From Betaproteobacteria bacterium (GTDB lineage Bacteria > Pseudomonadota > Gammaproteobacteria > Burkholderiales > CAIKXV01), in NCBI GenBank assembly GCA_947458265.1, contig CANGYF010000025.1, forward strand, positions 1 to 48,900: 48,900 bases of DNA, in the 5' to 3' direction. This document shows, one piece after another, positions 9,472 to 19,129 of this stretch. Numbering within the stretch: position 1 is the first letter of the stretch; every line of letters begins with the position of its first letter. The notes under the pieces were generated by a model, which was given only the letters and a program-made list of their open reading frames with translations, was not told the origin of the DNA and did not search any database. Position numbers and translations under genes: made by a program.

Positions 9472-10212
9472 GTGCAGGGACAGGTCGTTCTGATCACGGG
9501 CGGAGCCAAGCGTGTGGGAGCCGCCATCTGCCGCTCGCTGCACGCCGCCGGCGCGAACCTGATGGTGCACTATCGCAGTTCCTCGACGGAAGCGCACGCG
9601 CTTCAGGACGAGCTGAACGCGATCCGGGCCGATTCCGTCGCGCTCACGCGCGCCGACATCCTGAAACTGTCGAGCCTGCCGTCGCTGGTGAACGACACGG
9701 TCGAACGCTTCGGCCGCCTCGACGTGCTGGTCAACAATGCGTCGAGCTTCTATGCCACCCCGGTCGGCGAGGTCACCGAACAGGCCTGGGATGACCTGAT
9801 GGGCACGAACCTGAAGGCCCCGCTGTTCCTGTCGCAGGCCGCGGCGCCGCACCTGCGGCGGTCGCACGGCTGCATCGTCAATATCGTCGACATCCATGCC
9901 GAGCGGCCGTTGAAGAATTACCTGGTCTACAACGCGGCCAAGGGCGGACTGGTCACGCTGACCCGATCGCTGGCGCGCGAGCTCGGGCCCGACGTCCGGG
10001 TCAACGCGGTCGCGCCAGGGGCGATCATGTGGCCGGAGGACGGCGAGTGGCAGGACGAGGTGTCGCGCCAGCGCATCATCAGCTCCAGCCTGCTCAAGCG
10101 GGTGGGCGAGCCGGAGGACATCGCGCGCGCGGTGAACTTCCTGGTGAACGATGCGCCGTACATCACCGGCCAGATCCTTGCGGTCGATGGCGGCCGCAAC
10201 GTGCACATCTGA
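9472..10212 (+). CDS. Pteridine reductase (SDR family)
   Basis: A classic short-chain dehydrogenase of 246 residues. The cofactor motif TGGAKRVG is at residues 9-16, with NNASSFYATPVGE marking the pteridine-reductase group, and the catalytic YNAAK is Tyr153/Lys157. These enzymes reduce dihydrobiopterin or dihydrofolate with NADPH. I chose GTG 9472 because GGGAG at 9458-9462 lies about nine bases upstream and homologues usually begin close to the glycine-rich motif. ATG 9442 would add ten residues (MWFGLRERAA). The next gene, a small cupin, starts five bases downstream, and ttcA follows, so the three likely form one transcript. Confidence 0.87.
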   Translation: MQGQVVLITGGAKRVGAAICRSLHAAGANLMVHYRSSSTEAHALQDELNAIRADSVALTRADILKLSSLPSLVNDTVERFGRLDVLVNNASSFYATPVGEVTEQAWDDLMGTNLKAPLFLSQAAAPHLRRSHGCIVNIVDIHAERPLKNYLVYNAAKGGLVTLTRSLARELGPDVRVNAVAPGAIMWPEDGEWQDEVSRQRIISSSLLKRVGEPEDIARAVNFLVNDAPYITGQILAVDGGRNVHI

Positions 10213-10216
10213 AGCC

Positions 10217-10546
10217 ATGGAAATGTCCGGTATCCCGTTCGGCACCACCGACTGGAACAAGGTCGAGCGCACCGAGCACGACGGCACGACCGGCACCGCC
10301 TACTGGCGCACCCGCGAGTTCGGCGGCATCCGGGTGCGGGTGGTCGAGTACTCTCCCGGCTACATGGCCGACCACTGGTGCCGCAAGGGACACATCCTGT
10401 TCTGTATCGCCGGCCAGCTCGACACCGAACTGCAGGATGGCCGCACGTTCACGCTGACCCCGGGCATGAGCTACCACGTGGCCGATCGCGCCGAGGCCCA
10501 TCGCTCGTCGACCGATGTCGGGGCGACTCTTTACATCGTCGACTGA
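10217..10546 (+). CDS. DHCW-motif cupin-fold protein
   Basis: A small single-domain cupin of 109 residues. The region DHWCRKGHI at residues 52-60 contains the characteristic Asp-His-Trp-Cys cluster, and the C-terminal half keeps the second cupin strand pattern (LTPGMSYHV). The family is widespread in proteobacteria; the function is not established. It lies five bases after the pteridine reductase stop and one base before the ttcA start, so it is embedded in a tight operon. A second in-frame ATG at 10223 is possible. Confidence 0.85.
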   Translation: MEMSGIPFGTTDWNKVERTEHDGTTGTAYWRTREFGGIRVRVVEYSPGYMADHWCRKGHILFCIAGQLDTELQDGRTFTLTPGMSYHVADRAEAHRSSTDVGATLYIVD

Positions 10547-10547
10547 C

Positions 10548-11537
10548 ATGAATGCACCCGACCCGAAGCTGCTTGAGCGCCAGCGGCGCGAATCGATCAA
10601 GCTCGAGAAGCGCCTGTGCCGGTTGACCGGCCAGGCGATCGGCGACTTCGGGATGATCGAGGCCGGCGACCGGGTGATGGTCTGCCTGTCCGGCGGCAAG
10701 GACAGCTACGGCCTGCTCGACATCCTGATGAAGCTGCGCGAGCGCGCGCCGATCGATTTCGAGATCGTCGCGGTCAACCTCGACCAGCGTCACCCCGGCT
10801 TCCCGGAGCACATCCTGCCGGACTACCTGACCACGCTCGGCATACCGTTCCGGATCGAGGTGCAGGACACCTATTCCATCGTCAAGCGGGTGATCCCCGA
10901 GGGCAAGACGATGTGCTCGCTCTGCTCGCGCCTGCGCCGGGGCGTGCTGTACCGGGTTGCCTCGGAACTGGGCGCCACGAAGATCGCGCTTGGCCACCAT
11001 CGCGACGACATCCTCGAGACGTTCTTCCTGAACCTGTTCTTCGGCGGCAAGCTGAAGTCGATGCCGCCCAAGCTGGTATCCGATGACGGGAAGCACGTGG
11101 TCATCCGGCCGCTCGCCTACGCGGCCGAGGACGACCTCGAAGCCTATGCGCAGTTGCGCGAGTTCCCGATCATTCCGTGCGACCTGTGCGGGTCGCAGGA
11201 AACGCTGCAGCGCAAGCAGGTGAAGGCGATGCTGCGCGAATGGGACAAGCGCAACCCCGGGCGGGTCGAGACCATCTTCCGCAGCCTGATGAACGTGGTG
11301 CCGTCGCACCTGCTCGACCGGGCGTTGTTCGACTTCGCGGCGGTGGCGGCGACCGGTGAGGCGCCCGATTCAGGCGACCAGGCGTTCGACGTCGACAGCG
11401 AACTCGAGCGGGCGATCGACTCGTCGGTGCAGCAGGATGCCGCACCGTCATTCGCACGGTTCCCGATTGCCGTGGCGGCGGAGGAGCGGGCCGAGAGGGA
11501 CTATCCCGGACGCCGTCGAGCCGCAAAGATGAAGTAG
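10548..11537 (+). CDS. ttcA: tRNA 2-thiocytidine biosynthesis protein TtcA
   Basis: A protein of 329 residues. TtcA thiolates cytidine 32 of tRNA in an ATP- and iron-sulfur-dependent reaction. The PP-loop SGGKDS is at residues 48-53. The Fe-S ligands are visible as CSLC (Cys123/Cys126) and CDLC (Cys211/Cys214, the latter matching the third ligand of characterised TtcA), and GHHRDD follows. The C-terminal tail beyond about residue 265 is longer than the conserved core and ends in Arg/Lys-rich sequence. Its last 37 bases overlap the convergent methyltransferase gene. ATG 10548 follows the cupin stop by one base. Confidence 0.96.
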   Translation: MNAPDPKLLERQRRESIKLEKRLCRLTGQAIGDFGMIEAGDRVMVCLSGGKDSYGLLDILMKLRERAPIDFEIVAVNLDQRHPGFPEHILPDYLTTLGIPFRIEVQDTYSIVKRVIPEGKTMCSLCSRLRRGVLYRVASELGATKIALGHHRDDILETFFLNLFFGGKLKSMPPKLVSDDGKHVVIRPLAYAAEDDLEAYAQLREFPIIPCDLCGSQETLQRKQVKAMLREWDKRNPGRVETIFRSLMNVVPSHLLDRALFDFAAVAATGEAPDSGDQAFDVDSELERAIDSSVQQDAAPSFARFPIAVAAEERAERDYPGRRRAAKMK

Positions 11538-12232
11538 TGCAGCGGCACCCCGAAGCCGTCCCAGTGCAGTTCCGACACCTGGACCGGTTCGAACATCGGT
11601 GCTAGTGCGCGCTCGACTTCAGCCGGATCCCGGAATAGGTGGTAGATCGTGCCCTTCTGCAGGCCGCCGCCCCAGTTGGCGTTGACCGCGGGTTCCAGGC
11701 GCACGCGGGACCCCCCCAGCGGGTGGGCGCCCAATACGGAATAGCACCGGGGTCCGGGCACACTGCAGATGAACCAGCCTCCCGGTTGCAGCACCCGCGC
11801 GACCTCGCCGAGCGCTCGGTCGATGGTGTCCGATTCGTCATCCAGGTAATAGACCGCGTTCCAGGAGATGACGAAGTCGAAGCGCGCGCTGTCGAAGGGC
11901 ACCGTGGCATTGGTGCCGGTGCGCAACCGATCGCGCGCCAGGTCGATGCCCGAGTTCTCGAGGTTGCGCTGCACGCTGTCGCAGATTTCGTCTGAAATCT
12001 CGGTGGCGCTGATGTCGAAACCGAGCTTGTGCAGCAGGACGATGTTGCGTCCGTCGCCACAGGACATGTCGAGCACGCGACGTCCGCGGAACGCCGTACG
12101 CCAGGACGCGTCGCCGATAAGGTCGACCTTGCCTGCGTAGCGGCCTAGCAACATCTTCAGCAGGTACTCGTTCGGCGCCATCAGTGAGTCGAGGCGTGAG
12201 TAGTAATCAGTCCATTTCGCGGCTTCATTCAT
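11501..12232 (-). CDS. Class I SAM-dependent methyltransferase, substrate unknown
   Basis: A protein of 243 residues with a standard class I fold: motif [12 protein letters not shown] (53-63), an acidic strand-2 end (ATEISDE) and a [15 protein letters not shown] post-I block. The N-terminus ([31 protein letters not shown] has this family's WxxYY look) resembles small-molecule or glycan methyltransferases, but I cannot name a substrate. It is transcribed toward ttcA and the 3' ends overlap by 37 bases. Its start is divergent from the HTH-aminotransferase unit, 134 bases away, so the two may share a regulated intergenic region. Confidence 0.82.
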   Translation of the reverse strand: MNEAAKWTDYYSRLDSLMAPNEYLLKMLLGRYAGKVDLIGDASWRTAFRGRRVLDMSCGDGRNIVLLHKLGFDISATEISDEICDSVQRNLENSGIDLARDRLRTGTNATVPFDSARFDFVISWNAVYYLDDESDTIDRALGEVARVLQPGGWFICSVPGPRCYSVLGAHPLGGSRVRLEPAVNANWGGGLQKGTIYHLFRDPAEVERALAPMFEPVQVSELHWDGFGVPLHYFIFAARRRPG

Positions 12233-12331
12233 CGCCGGTAACCCTTTGGAGACGGTGTGGTCGTCATCATAGCCAAGCGAGCAGGACGCGCAGTCAGCAA
12301 TGCGGACGCGGACCGTTCATGACTATCGATG

Positions 12332-12360
12332 TTGTCAAAATCAGTTTGACGAGCTACGAT
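12332..12360 (+). promoter_or_regulatory. Promoter with embedded palindrome before the HTH-aminotransferase unit
   Basis: A -35-like TTGTCA (12332-12337), a 17-base spacer and a -10-like TACGAT (12355-12360). A perfect inverted repeat GTCAAA / TTTGAC (12334-12339 and 12345-12350, five-base spacer) overlaps the -35 and the spacer, a position suited to a repressor site. The ATG at 12367 begins seven bases past the -10, so transcription would start at or next to the start codon (leaderless). Promoter function is inferred from spacing and box quality only. Confidence 0.55.
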
Positions 12361-12366
12361 TGCGGC

Positions 12367-13938
12367 ATGTCAATCGAAACCCAGCCGGAAAACTGCGCGT
12401 CGCGCCTGGTTGCCCTGTTCGGCACCCAGGCCGAAGTGGCGCGCCGGCTCCAGCTCGATCGTGCCGTGGTCAGTCACTGGATCAAGGTGGGATACGTCCC
12501 CGCCCGCTGGGGCACCGAGATCGAACTGGCGACCAACGGTCGCATCACCGCATCCGAGGTTGTGGCTGAAGCGAGCAGCCGCAAGCCGATCAAGCTCAAA
12601 TCTCGCCCCGACGGCGAAGGTCCGTTCGGGTCCACCCTCCAAGGGAGTGACACGATGAGTCTCCAGTACGCACCGTCCAAGCGCATCACTTCGTTCCATC
12701 CGCCGCAGCGCACGCTGATGGGGCCTGGCCCGACCGAGATCCACCCGCGCGTGCTGACCACCATGAGCCAGCCGGCGATCGGCTACCTCGACCCGGTGTT
12801 CATCGAGATGATGGAGGAGCTGAAGTCGCTGCTGCGCTACGTCTACCAGACGAAGAATGCGCTGACCTTCCCCGCCTCCGGCCCGGGTTCGGTCGGAATG
12901 GAGTACTGCTTCGTGAACATGGTCGCCCCTGGCGACAAGGTGATCGTCTGCCGCAACGGTGTGTTCGGCGGCCGGATGGTCGAGAACGTCGAGCGCTGCG
13001 GCGGCATCCCGGTCGTCATCGACGACGCCTGGGGCGAGCCGGTCGACCCGCAGAAGCTCGAGGACGCGCTGAAGGCCAACCCCGACACCAAGGTCGTCGC
13101 GTTCGTGCATGCCGAGACCTCCACCGGCGCGCGCTCCGACGCGAAGACCCTGGTCGAGATCGCCCACAAGTACGGCGCGCTGACCATCGTCGACGCGGTG
13201 ACCTCGCTCGCCGGCGTCCCGGTACTGGTCGACGAGTGGGGCATCGACGCCATCTACTCGGGCAGCCAGAAGTGCCTGTCCTGCACGCCCGGCCTGTCGC
13301 CGGTGTCGTTCAACGAGCGCGTGGTCGAGCACGTGAAGAAGCGCAAGGACAAGATCCACAGCTGGTTCATGGACATGAACCTGCTGCACAGCTACTGGAA
13401 CGGCGGCGGCGGTGGCACCAGCACCGCGCCGGTACGTACCTACCACCACACCGCCCCGACCAACGCACTGTTCGCGCTGCACGAGGCGCTGGTCCTGATC
13501 CGCGAGGAAGGCCTGGAGAACAGCTGGGCCCGCGCCACGCGCCACCACCTTGCCCTGAAGGCGGGGCTGGAGTCGATGGGCCTGCACTTCCTCGTCAAGC
13601 CCGAGTACCAGCTTCCGCAGATGAATGCGGTGCTGTGCCCGGAAGGCATCGACGAGGCGAAGGTACGCCGCGACCTGCTGAACGAGTACAACCTCGAGAT
13701 CGGCGCTGGTCTTGGTCCGCTGGCTGGCAAGATCTGGCGCATCGGCCTGATGGGTTATTCGTGCCGCACCGAGAACGTGATGCTGTGCCTGTCGGCGCTG
13801 GATCAGGCGATGTCCGACCAGGGCGCGAAGATCCATGTCGGCGAGGCACAGGGTGCGGCCCATGCTGCTTACGCCACGCTGCACGCCAGCATTGCGCAGC
13901 AGAAGAAGGACCGCGCCAAGGTCGTCCGCGCCGCCTGA
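12367..13938 (+). CDS. Long form: Cro/YdaS-like HTH domain reading in frame into the aminotransferase
   Basis: From ATG 12367 an open frame of 523 codons runs without a stop through the aminotransferase. The first 96 residues are unlike aminotransferases. They contain a helix-turn-helix (FGTQAEVARRLQLDRAVVSHW, about residues 19-39, written here only to locate it by its core EVARRLQLDRAVVSHW), followed by IKVGYVPARWGTEIELATNG as in small Cro/YdaS-type repressors. There is no Shine-Dalgarno before 12367, but a promoter is placed for a leaderless start. Whether a fused 523-residue protein, a read-through product or two products are made cannot be decided from sequence. The internal start at 12655 has a strong ribosome binding site. 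Confidence 0.45.
   Translation: MSIETQPENCASRLVALFGTQAEVARRLQLDRAVVSHWIKVGYVPARWGTEIELATNGRITASEVVAEASSRKPIKLKSRPDGEGPFGSTLQGSDTMSLQYAPSKRITSFHPPQRTLMGPGPTEIHPRVLTTMSQPAIGYLDPVFIEMMEELKSLLRYVYQTKNALTFPASGPGSVGMEYCFVNMVAPGDKVIVCRNGVFGGRMVENVERCGGIPVVIDDAWGEPVDPQKLEDALKANPDTKVVAFVHAETSTGARSDAKTLVEIAHKYGALTIVDAVTSLAGVPVLVDEWGIDAIYSGSQKCLSCTPGLSPVSFNERVVEHVKKRKDKIHSWFMDMNLLHSYWNGGGGGTSTAPVRTYHHTAPTNALFALHEALVLIREEGLENSWARATRHHLALKAGLESMGLHFLVKPEYQLPQMNAVLCPEGIDEAKVRRDLLNEYNLEIGAGLGPLAGKIWRIGLMGYSCRTENVMLCLSALDQAMSDQGAKIHVGEAQGAAHAAYATLHASIAQQKKDRAKVVRAA
12655..13938 (+). CDS. Alanine/serine-glyoxylate aminotransferase family (class V PLP enzyme)
   Basis: The 427-residue form starting at ATG 12655, preceded by AAGGGAG at 12641-12647 with a seven-base gap. 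It begins like family members, with LMGPGPTEIHPRV near residue 20. The PLP lysine lies in SGSQKCLSC (about residue 205 in this numbering), preceded by the cofactor Asp in TIVDAVTS. These enzymes transfer amino groups from alanine or serine to glyoxylate, in glycine/serine and one-carbon metabolism. The C-terminal 30 residues (after SALDQAMS) form a Lys/Ala-rich tail not needed by the fold. A clear hairpin terminator follows. The donor (Ala or Ser) is not resolved. Confidence 0.9.
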   Translation: MSLQYAPSKRITSFHPPQRTLMGPGPTEIHPRVLTTMSQPAIGYLDPVFIEMMEELKSLLRYVYQTKNALTFPASGPGSVGMEYCFVNMVAPGDKVIVCRNGVFGGRMVENVERCGGIPVVIDDAWGEPVDPQKLEDALKANPDTKVVAFVHAETSTGARSDAKTLVEIAHKYGALTIVDAVTSLAGVPVLVDEWGIDAIYSGSQKCLSCTPGLSPVSFNERVVEHVKKRKDKIHSWFMDMNLLHSYWNGGGGGTSTAPVRTYHHTAPTNALFALHEALVLIREEGLENSWARATRHHLALKAGLESMGLHFLVKPEYQLPQMNAVLCPEGIDEAKVRRDLLNEYNLEIGAGLGPLAGKIWRIGLMGYSCRTENVMLCLSALDQAMSDQGAKIHVGEAQGAAHAAYATLHASIAQQKKDRAKVVRAA

Positions 13939-13957
13939 CCGAGGCTGGATCTGCACC

Positions 13958-13993
13958 ACACAGGGGCTCACCGACGGTGGGCCCTTTGTGTTT
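13958..13993 (+). terminator. Rho-independent terminator after the aminotransferase
   Basis: Stem GGGCTCACC (13964-13972) pairs with GGTGGGCCC (13976-13984), nine pairs with one G-U wobble, loop GAC. It is extended outward by ACACA/TGTGT-type pairs with one bulge and merges into TTTGTGTTT. It starts 20 bases after the stop codon. Confidence 0.8.
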
Positions 13994-14051
13994 CGGGCAC
14001 GCGCATGTACCGGCCATGGTCCCGGGGACTACCCGCCGGGCCCTGACGGCG

Positions 14052-14131
14052 CTACTCTTGGGGGGGTAGTTCCTGATCGCCTTTCCCGACCCGGCAACCC
14101 GGGCTCGCATGGGGTGTCGCCAGCAGGCGAC
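14052..14131 (+). other. Three consecutive small hairpins upstream of the cyclase-FHA gene
   Basis: CTACTC/GGGTAG (14052-14057 with 14064-14069), CCCGG/CCGGG (14090-14094 with 14099-14103) and GTCGCC/GGCGAC (14116-14121 with 14126-14131, loop AGCA). They follow one another in the 163 bases between the upstream terminator and the GTG start. This could be a structured leader or only GC-rich chance pairing. It matches no riboswitch class I know. Confidence 0.3.
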
Positions 14132-14156
14132 TCCGCCCTAGGACGCGTGCAACGAC

Positions 14157-15104
14157 GTGAACGACGATTCCATCCAGCCCCGAGATCCAGGTCCGCCGGC
14201 CATCCTGTTCGCCGATGTCGCCGGCAGCACGCGACTGTACGAACTGTTCGGTGACCAGGCGGCGAAGAAGCTGATCGACGCCTGCCTGCTCTGCATGCGC
14301 GAGGCGGCCGTCGACTCGCGCGGGCGTGTGGTGAAGATCATCGGCGACGAGATCATGTGCGTGTTCCCGGATGCGGAGCATGCCTATCTTGCGGCCACCG
14401 AGATGCAGATCCGGGTGAGCGAGTTGTCCAGCGAGCCGGTGCCCGATTCCCAGATCCAGCCCAGTGCCCATTCGCGTGCGATCCGGGTCGGCTTCCATGC
14501 AGGTGCCGTGATCGAGGAGAATGGGGACCTGTTCGGCGATACGGTCAACGTCGCCTCGCGCATGACCCAGATCGCCAAGGCCAACCAGATCATGACGACC
14601 GGCGCGACGGTCGCCCGGCTGCCCGACCTGCTGCGCCTCTCCACCCGCGAGATTGCGGCGCTGGCGGTGAAGGGCAAGGGCGAGGCGATCTCCGTGTTCG
14701 AGGTGATCTGGCAGGCGAGCGAAGACCTGACCATGGCGATCACGATGCAGACGAACACGCCGAGCATCTCGATGATCATGCCCCGCTCGCTGCGCCTGGA
14801 GCGCGGCGAGTTCGCACTGGTCCTGGACCTCGCGCATCCCGGCGTGGTGCTCGGACGCGATCCACGCTGTGCGATCGTGGTCGCCGACCGTAAGGCGTCG
14901 CGCCAGCATGCCCGAATCGAGCGCCGCCGCGACAAGTTCTTCCTGATCGACCAGAGCACCAACGGCACCTTCATCACCTTCGACGGTGAGCCCGAGATCG
15001 TGCTGCTGCGCGAAGAAGTGATGCTGCGTAGCCGCGGCCGTATCTCGTTCGGGCATTCGTCGCTGGAGAGCGAGGAGACAGTGCGCTTCTCGATGGTGCG
15101 CTGA
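14157..15104 (+). CDS. Class III adenylate/guanylate cyclase with C-terminal FHA domain
   Basis: A protein of 315 residues without membrane segments. The N-terminal cyclase homology domain (about 15-185) has both metal-binding aspartates, ILFADVAGST (Asp20) and KIIGDEIM (Asp64), and the transition-state block GDTVNVASRM. The C-terminal FHA domain (about 225-310) has VLGRDP, SRQHARI and STNGTFI, the phosphothreonine-binding core. Cyclase-FHA fusions probably couple nucleotide signalling to Ser/Thr-kinase signals; no kinase gene is in this window. It starts with GTG 14157; AGGA at 14140-14143 is rather far upstream, so the start is tentative. It is transcribed alone and converges on metF. Confidence 0.9.
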   Translation: MNDDSIQPRDPGPPAILFADVAGSTRLYELFGDQAAKKLIDACLLCMREAAVDSRGRVVKIIGDEIMCVFPDAEHAYLAATEMQIRVSELSSEPVPDSQIQPSAHSRAIRVGFHAGAVIEENGDLFGDTVNVASRMTQIAKANQIMTTGATVARLPDLLRLSTREIAALAVKGKGEAISVFEVIWQASEDLTMAITMQTNTPSISMIMPRSLRLERGEFALVLDLAHPGVVLGRDPRCAIVVADRKASRQHARIERRRDKFFLIDQSTNGTFITFDGEPEIVLLREEVMLRSRGRISFGHSSLESEETVRFSMVR

Positions 15105-15157
15105 CCAGGGATCAGCCGCCGATCCGCACCGGATCGCGCGGCCTGAACCGGGGGGGG

Positions 15158-16003
15158 CTACAACCCGAGACGCTGCCAGATGGTGGTCGTCAGTCCGGCC
15201 TGGTTGAGCGAGTAGAAGTGCAGCCCGGGCGCGCCGGCCTGCAGCAGCCGGTCGCACATGTCGGTGATCACGTCCAGCCCGAATGCGCGGATCGACGCCT
15301 TGTCGTCGCCGAACTCCTGCAGCCGCAGCCGCATCCAGCGCGGGATGTCGGCACCGCACATCTCCGAGAAGCGGGCGAGCTGGGTGTAGTTGCCGATCGG
15401 CATGATGCCCGGCACGATCGGGATCTTCACGCCGGCGGCCTCGCAGCGATCGACGAAGTCGAAATAGGCGTCGTTGTTGAAGAAGTACTGGGTGATCGCA
15501 GAGTTCGCGCCGGCGTCGACCTTGCGCTTGAAGTTGTCGAGATCGTCCTTCGGCGAACGGGCCTGCGGATGCGTCTCGGGATAGGCTGCCACTTCGATAT
15601 GGAACCAGTCGCCGGTCTGCTGGCGGATGAACGCGACCAGTTCGTTCGCATAGCGGAACTCGCCGGCATCAACGGTGCCCGACGGCAGGTCGCCGCGCAG
15701 CGCGACGATGTGGCGGATGCCGTTGGCCTTGTATTGCTCGAGGATCGCGGTGATGTTCTCGCGCGTCGATCCGATGCAGGACAGATGGGGAGCCGCCTCG
15801 TTACCGGAGGACTGGATCTCGACCACCGTCTCGAGCGTCCGGTCGCGGGTCGAACCACCGGCGCCGAAGGTCACCGAGAAGAACTTCGGCTTGAGCTGGG
15901 CGAGCTGTTCGCGCGTCGCGCGCAGCTTGGCCACGCCCTCGGGCGTCTTGGGGGGGAAGAATTCGAAGCTGAACGTCCGATCGAATGTGCGCTGGTTCTG
16001 CAT
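15158..16003 (-). CDS. metF: Methylenetetrahydrofolate reductase
   Basis: A protein of 281 residues, the normal bacterial size. It reduces 5,10-methylene-THF to 5-methyl-THF with FAD, feeding methionine synthesis. Motifs are intact: FSFEFFPPKT (catalytic Glu near residue 14), SVTFGAGGSTR, HIVALRGDLP and ITQYFFNND. AAGGA precedes the ATG by six bases. It is downstream of ahcY on the same strand, separated by 121 bases that contain a perfect 12-pair hairpin, and probably shares the ahcY transcript and its SAH riboswitch. This gives joint control of methyl-group supply and SAH removal. Confidence 0.97.
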   Translation of the reverse strand: MQNQRTFDRTFSFEFFPPKTPEGVAKLRATREQLAQLKPKFFSVTFGAGGSTRDRTLETVVEIQSSGNEAAPHLSCIGSTRENITAILEQYKANGIRHIVALRGDLPSGTVDAGEFRYANELVAFIRQQTGDWFHIEVAAYPETHPQARSPKDDLDNFKRKVDAGANSAITQYFFNNDAYFDFVDRCEAAGVKIPIVPGIMPIGNYTQLARFSEMCGADIPRWMRLRLQEFGDDKASIRAFGLDVITDMCDRLLQAGAPGLHFYSLNQAGLTTTIWQRLGL

Positions 16004-16086
16004 GTGTGGTCCTTCAACCGGCCGTGGTGGTGGCCTGCCGCAGCGGATCCGTCGGTCCGGGTGCCCGGCACGCAGGATGGCGGAAT

Positions 16087-16117
16087 CACCGCCCCGGCAC
16101 GGCAGGCCGGGGCGGTG
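16087..16117 (-). other. Perfect 12-bp hairpin between ahcY and metF
   Basis: CACCGCCCCGGC (16087-16098) pairs perfectly with GCCGGGGCGGTG (16106-16117) around a seven-base loop. It lies eight bases past the ahcY stop on the transcript. No T-run follows, so it is not a typical intrinsic terminator. It may set the metF/ahcY ratio by partial termination, RNA processing or 3' protection. Confidence 0.6.
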
Positions 16118-16124
16118 GCCGCGA

Positions 16125-17543
<1,419 letters not shown>

Positions 17544-17578
17544 CTCGCGCCCCCCTTTCTTTTCAGAAAAAAGTTTGC

Positions 17579-17682
17579 GAGCGCCGTTGCAGGAACCAGA
17601 CCGCCTCGAGCCTGGCAAACACGTCCGGCGCGGGTCCATGTGACCCGCCGGCAGGCGATTGCTGCAGCGCTCCTCGAAGCGG
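17579..17682 (-). promoter_or_regulatory. SAH riboswitch in the ahcY leader
   Basis: On the minus strand the leader contains, in order, the conserved SAH-riboswitch blocks GAGGAGCGCUGC (complement of 17664-17675), CCAGGCUCGAGG (17604-17615) and AACGGCGCUC (17579-17588), with the variable hairpin CUGCCGGCGGGUC...GACCCGCGCCGG between the first two. The third block can pair with the GAGCGC loop segment to make the pseudoknot of this class. The element ends 35 bases before the ahcY start. A U-run and an A/G-rich segment containing the ribosome binding site follow. In known cases SAH binding turns ahcY on. Confidence 0.93.
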
Positions 17683-17686
17683 GCGG

Positions 17687-17692
17687 AGTGTA
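17687..17692 (-). promoter_or_regulatory. Candidate -10 of the ahcY promoter
   Basis: TACACT on the minus strand, placed so that a transcript starting about seven bases downstream (near 17680) would begin exactly at the riboswitch. I see no convincing -35. Confidence 0.4.
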
Positions 17693-17769
17693 ACCCAGCT
17701 CCGCCGCCGCCTGCAGGCATTTCTTCCTGACCGTGCGCCAGGCGTTTCGCACACCGGCGAGGTGGGCGG

Positions 17770-19035
17770 TCAGGCCGCCTTCGTGCGCGGCAAGGTGCCG
17801 GTATCGCTCGCCCAGATCGTGTCGAGGTCGCGGAAACTCCACCGTTCCGCATCCTCCCGACCGACGATACGGTCGGTCTCGCTCGGGCGAGACAGGTCGA
17901 TGACCTCGGGCGGGATACGCGCATCGGCGCGGGTGGAGAAGAACAGCTTCACCCGCGGGCTGACCAGCGTCGACTCGTTCTGCTCGACCACCACGCCCAG
18001 CCTGCCGGATGCCATGCGCACCAGCGATCCGACCGGGTAGATGCCGATGCTCTTCACGAATGCATGGAAAACGCGCTCGTCGAAATGCCCGTTGGCCCAT
18101 TCCGCCATCCGGCGGATCGACTCGGCCGGGTTCCATCCCGCCTTGTACGGTCGGTTCGAGGTGATCGCATCGTAGACGTCGCACACCGCGCCCATCTTCG
18201 CGTGCAGGCTGATCGCATCGCCGTTCAGGCGGTGCGGATAGCCGGTGCCGTCGACCTTCTCGTGGTGGTGCAGGCAGACGTCGAGCGCCATCGCACCGAC
18301 CGTCCCCGACTCCAGCAGCAGCCCGTGGCCGAGCTCAGGGTGTTTCTTCACGATCGCGAACTCGCTGTCCGTCAGCTTGCCGGGCTTGTTCAGGACTTCG
18401 ACCGGAACCAGGGCCTTGCCCATGTCGTGCAACAGGCCCGCGAATCCGGCCTCCCGCAGCTGCTGTGCGTCGAGCCCGAGCTGGCGCCCGAGCGAGATCA
18501 TCAGCCCGCAGACGGCGACCGAATGCAGGTAGGTGTAATCGTCTGCCGTCTTCAGCCGGGCGAGGCTGACCAGCGCGCCCGGGTTGCGCTCGACCGATGC
18601 GCTGATCTCGTCCACCAGTTCCAGCGCGCCTTCGGCGTCGATCGCCCGCCCCATCCGCGCCTCGGAGAACATCGAGATCACCGCGCCCTTGGCGGTATCG
18701 CAGATGCGCGCAGCACGTTCAAGCTCGGCCGCCATCGACGTGCGCGCCGGGATGCGCGCCTCTGCTGCGCGCGCCAGATCGCGGTCGATCTGCAGGTCGA
18801 CCTCCTCCCGCGTCAGGACCGGCTGCGGAGCGTCTGCCGCCTGTTGCTCCAGGTCGGCGCCCTTCGATACGTCGATCCAGACCTCCCGGACACCACCTTC
18901 GACGATCTTCTCGAGGTCGCTGGCCTTCTTCACCAGGAAACTCGTGCGCCAGAAGGGATGGTCAAACCAGGAACCGCACAATTCATGCACGTGCATGCCT
19001 ATGCGCAGTTGGCTGACCGGGATTCGTTTCAGCAT
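17770..19035 (-). CDS. HD-GYP domain cyclic-di-GMP phosphodiesterase
   Basis: A protein of 421 residues without membrane segments. An N-terminal DUF3391-like region (residues 1-70; [13 protein letters not shown]) precedes an HD-GYP domain (about 150-330). Metal-binding residues are present: His171, His203-Asp204 (LLHDMGK), His232, the HHH of CLHHHEK (256-258) and GTGYP at 263-267. A full HD and GYP signature predicts active c-di-GMP hydrolysis. A short C-terminal domain (about 340-400) follows. The gene stands alone, divergent from apt with about 94 bases between starts, and upstream of the ahcY riboswitch on the same strand. Confidence 0.95.
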   Translation of the reverse strand: MLKRIPVSQLRIGMHVHELCGSWFDHPFWRTSFLVKKASDLEKIVEGGVREVWIDVSKGADLEQQAADAPQPVLTREEVDLQIDRDLARAAEARIPARTSMAAELERAARICDTAKGAVISMFSEARMGRAIDAEGALELVDEISASVERNPGALVSLARLKTADDYTYLHSVAVCGLMISLGRQLGLDAQQLREAGFAGLLHDMGKALVPVEVLNKPGKLTDSEFAIVKKHPELGHGLLLESGTVGAMALDVCLHHHEKVDGTGYPHRLNGDAISLHAKMGAVCDVYDAITSNRPYKAGWNPAESIRRMAEWANGHFDERVFHAFVKSIGIYPVGSLVRMASGRLGVVVEQNESTLVSPRVKLFFSTRADARIPPEVIDLSRPSETDRIVGREDAERWSFRDLDTIWASDTGTLPRTKAA

Positions 19036-19129
19036 CGTTCAGATGAAAAAGAGGTCAGCGATATCCTTGGGGTTACGGCCGGCGCGGCGGATTCTTGAGC
19101 GAGCCGGCGTTGTTTCAGGAGCGATGACG

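Noticed and set aside
12370-13971. 533-codon minus-strand frame opposite the aminotransferase
   Set aside because: Arg/His/Leu-rich shadow without recognisable domains.
17544-17924. Upstream in-frame extension of ahcY
   Set aside because: It would translate the SAH riboswitch, and the conserved enzyme starts at MSAVLKSAV with a ribosome binding site.
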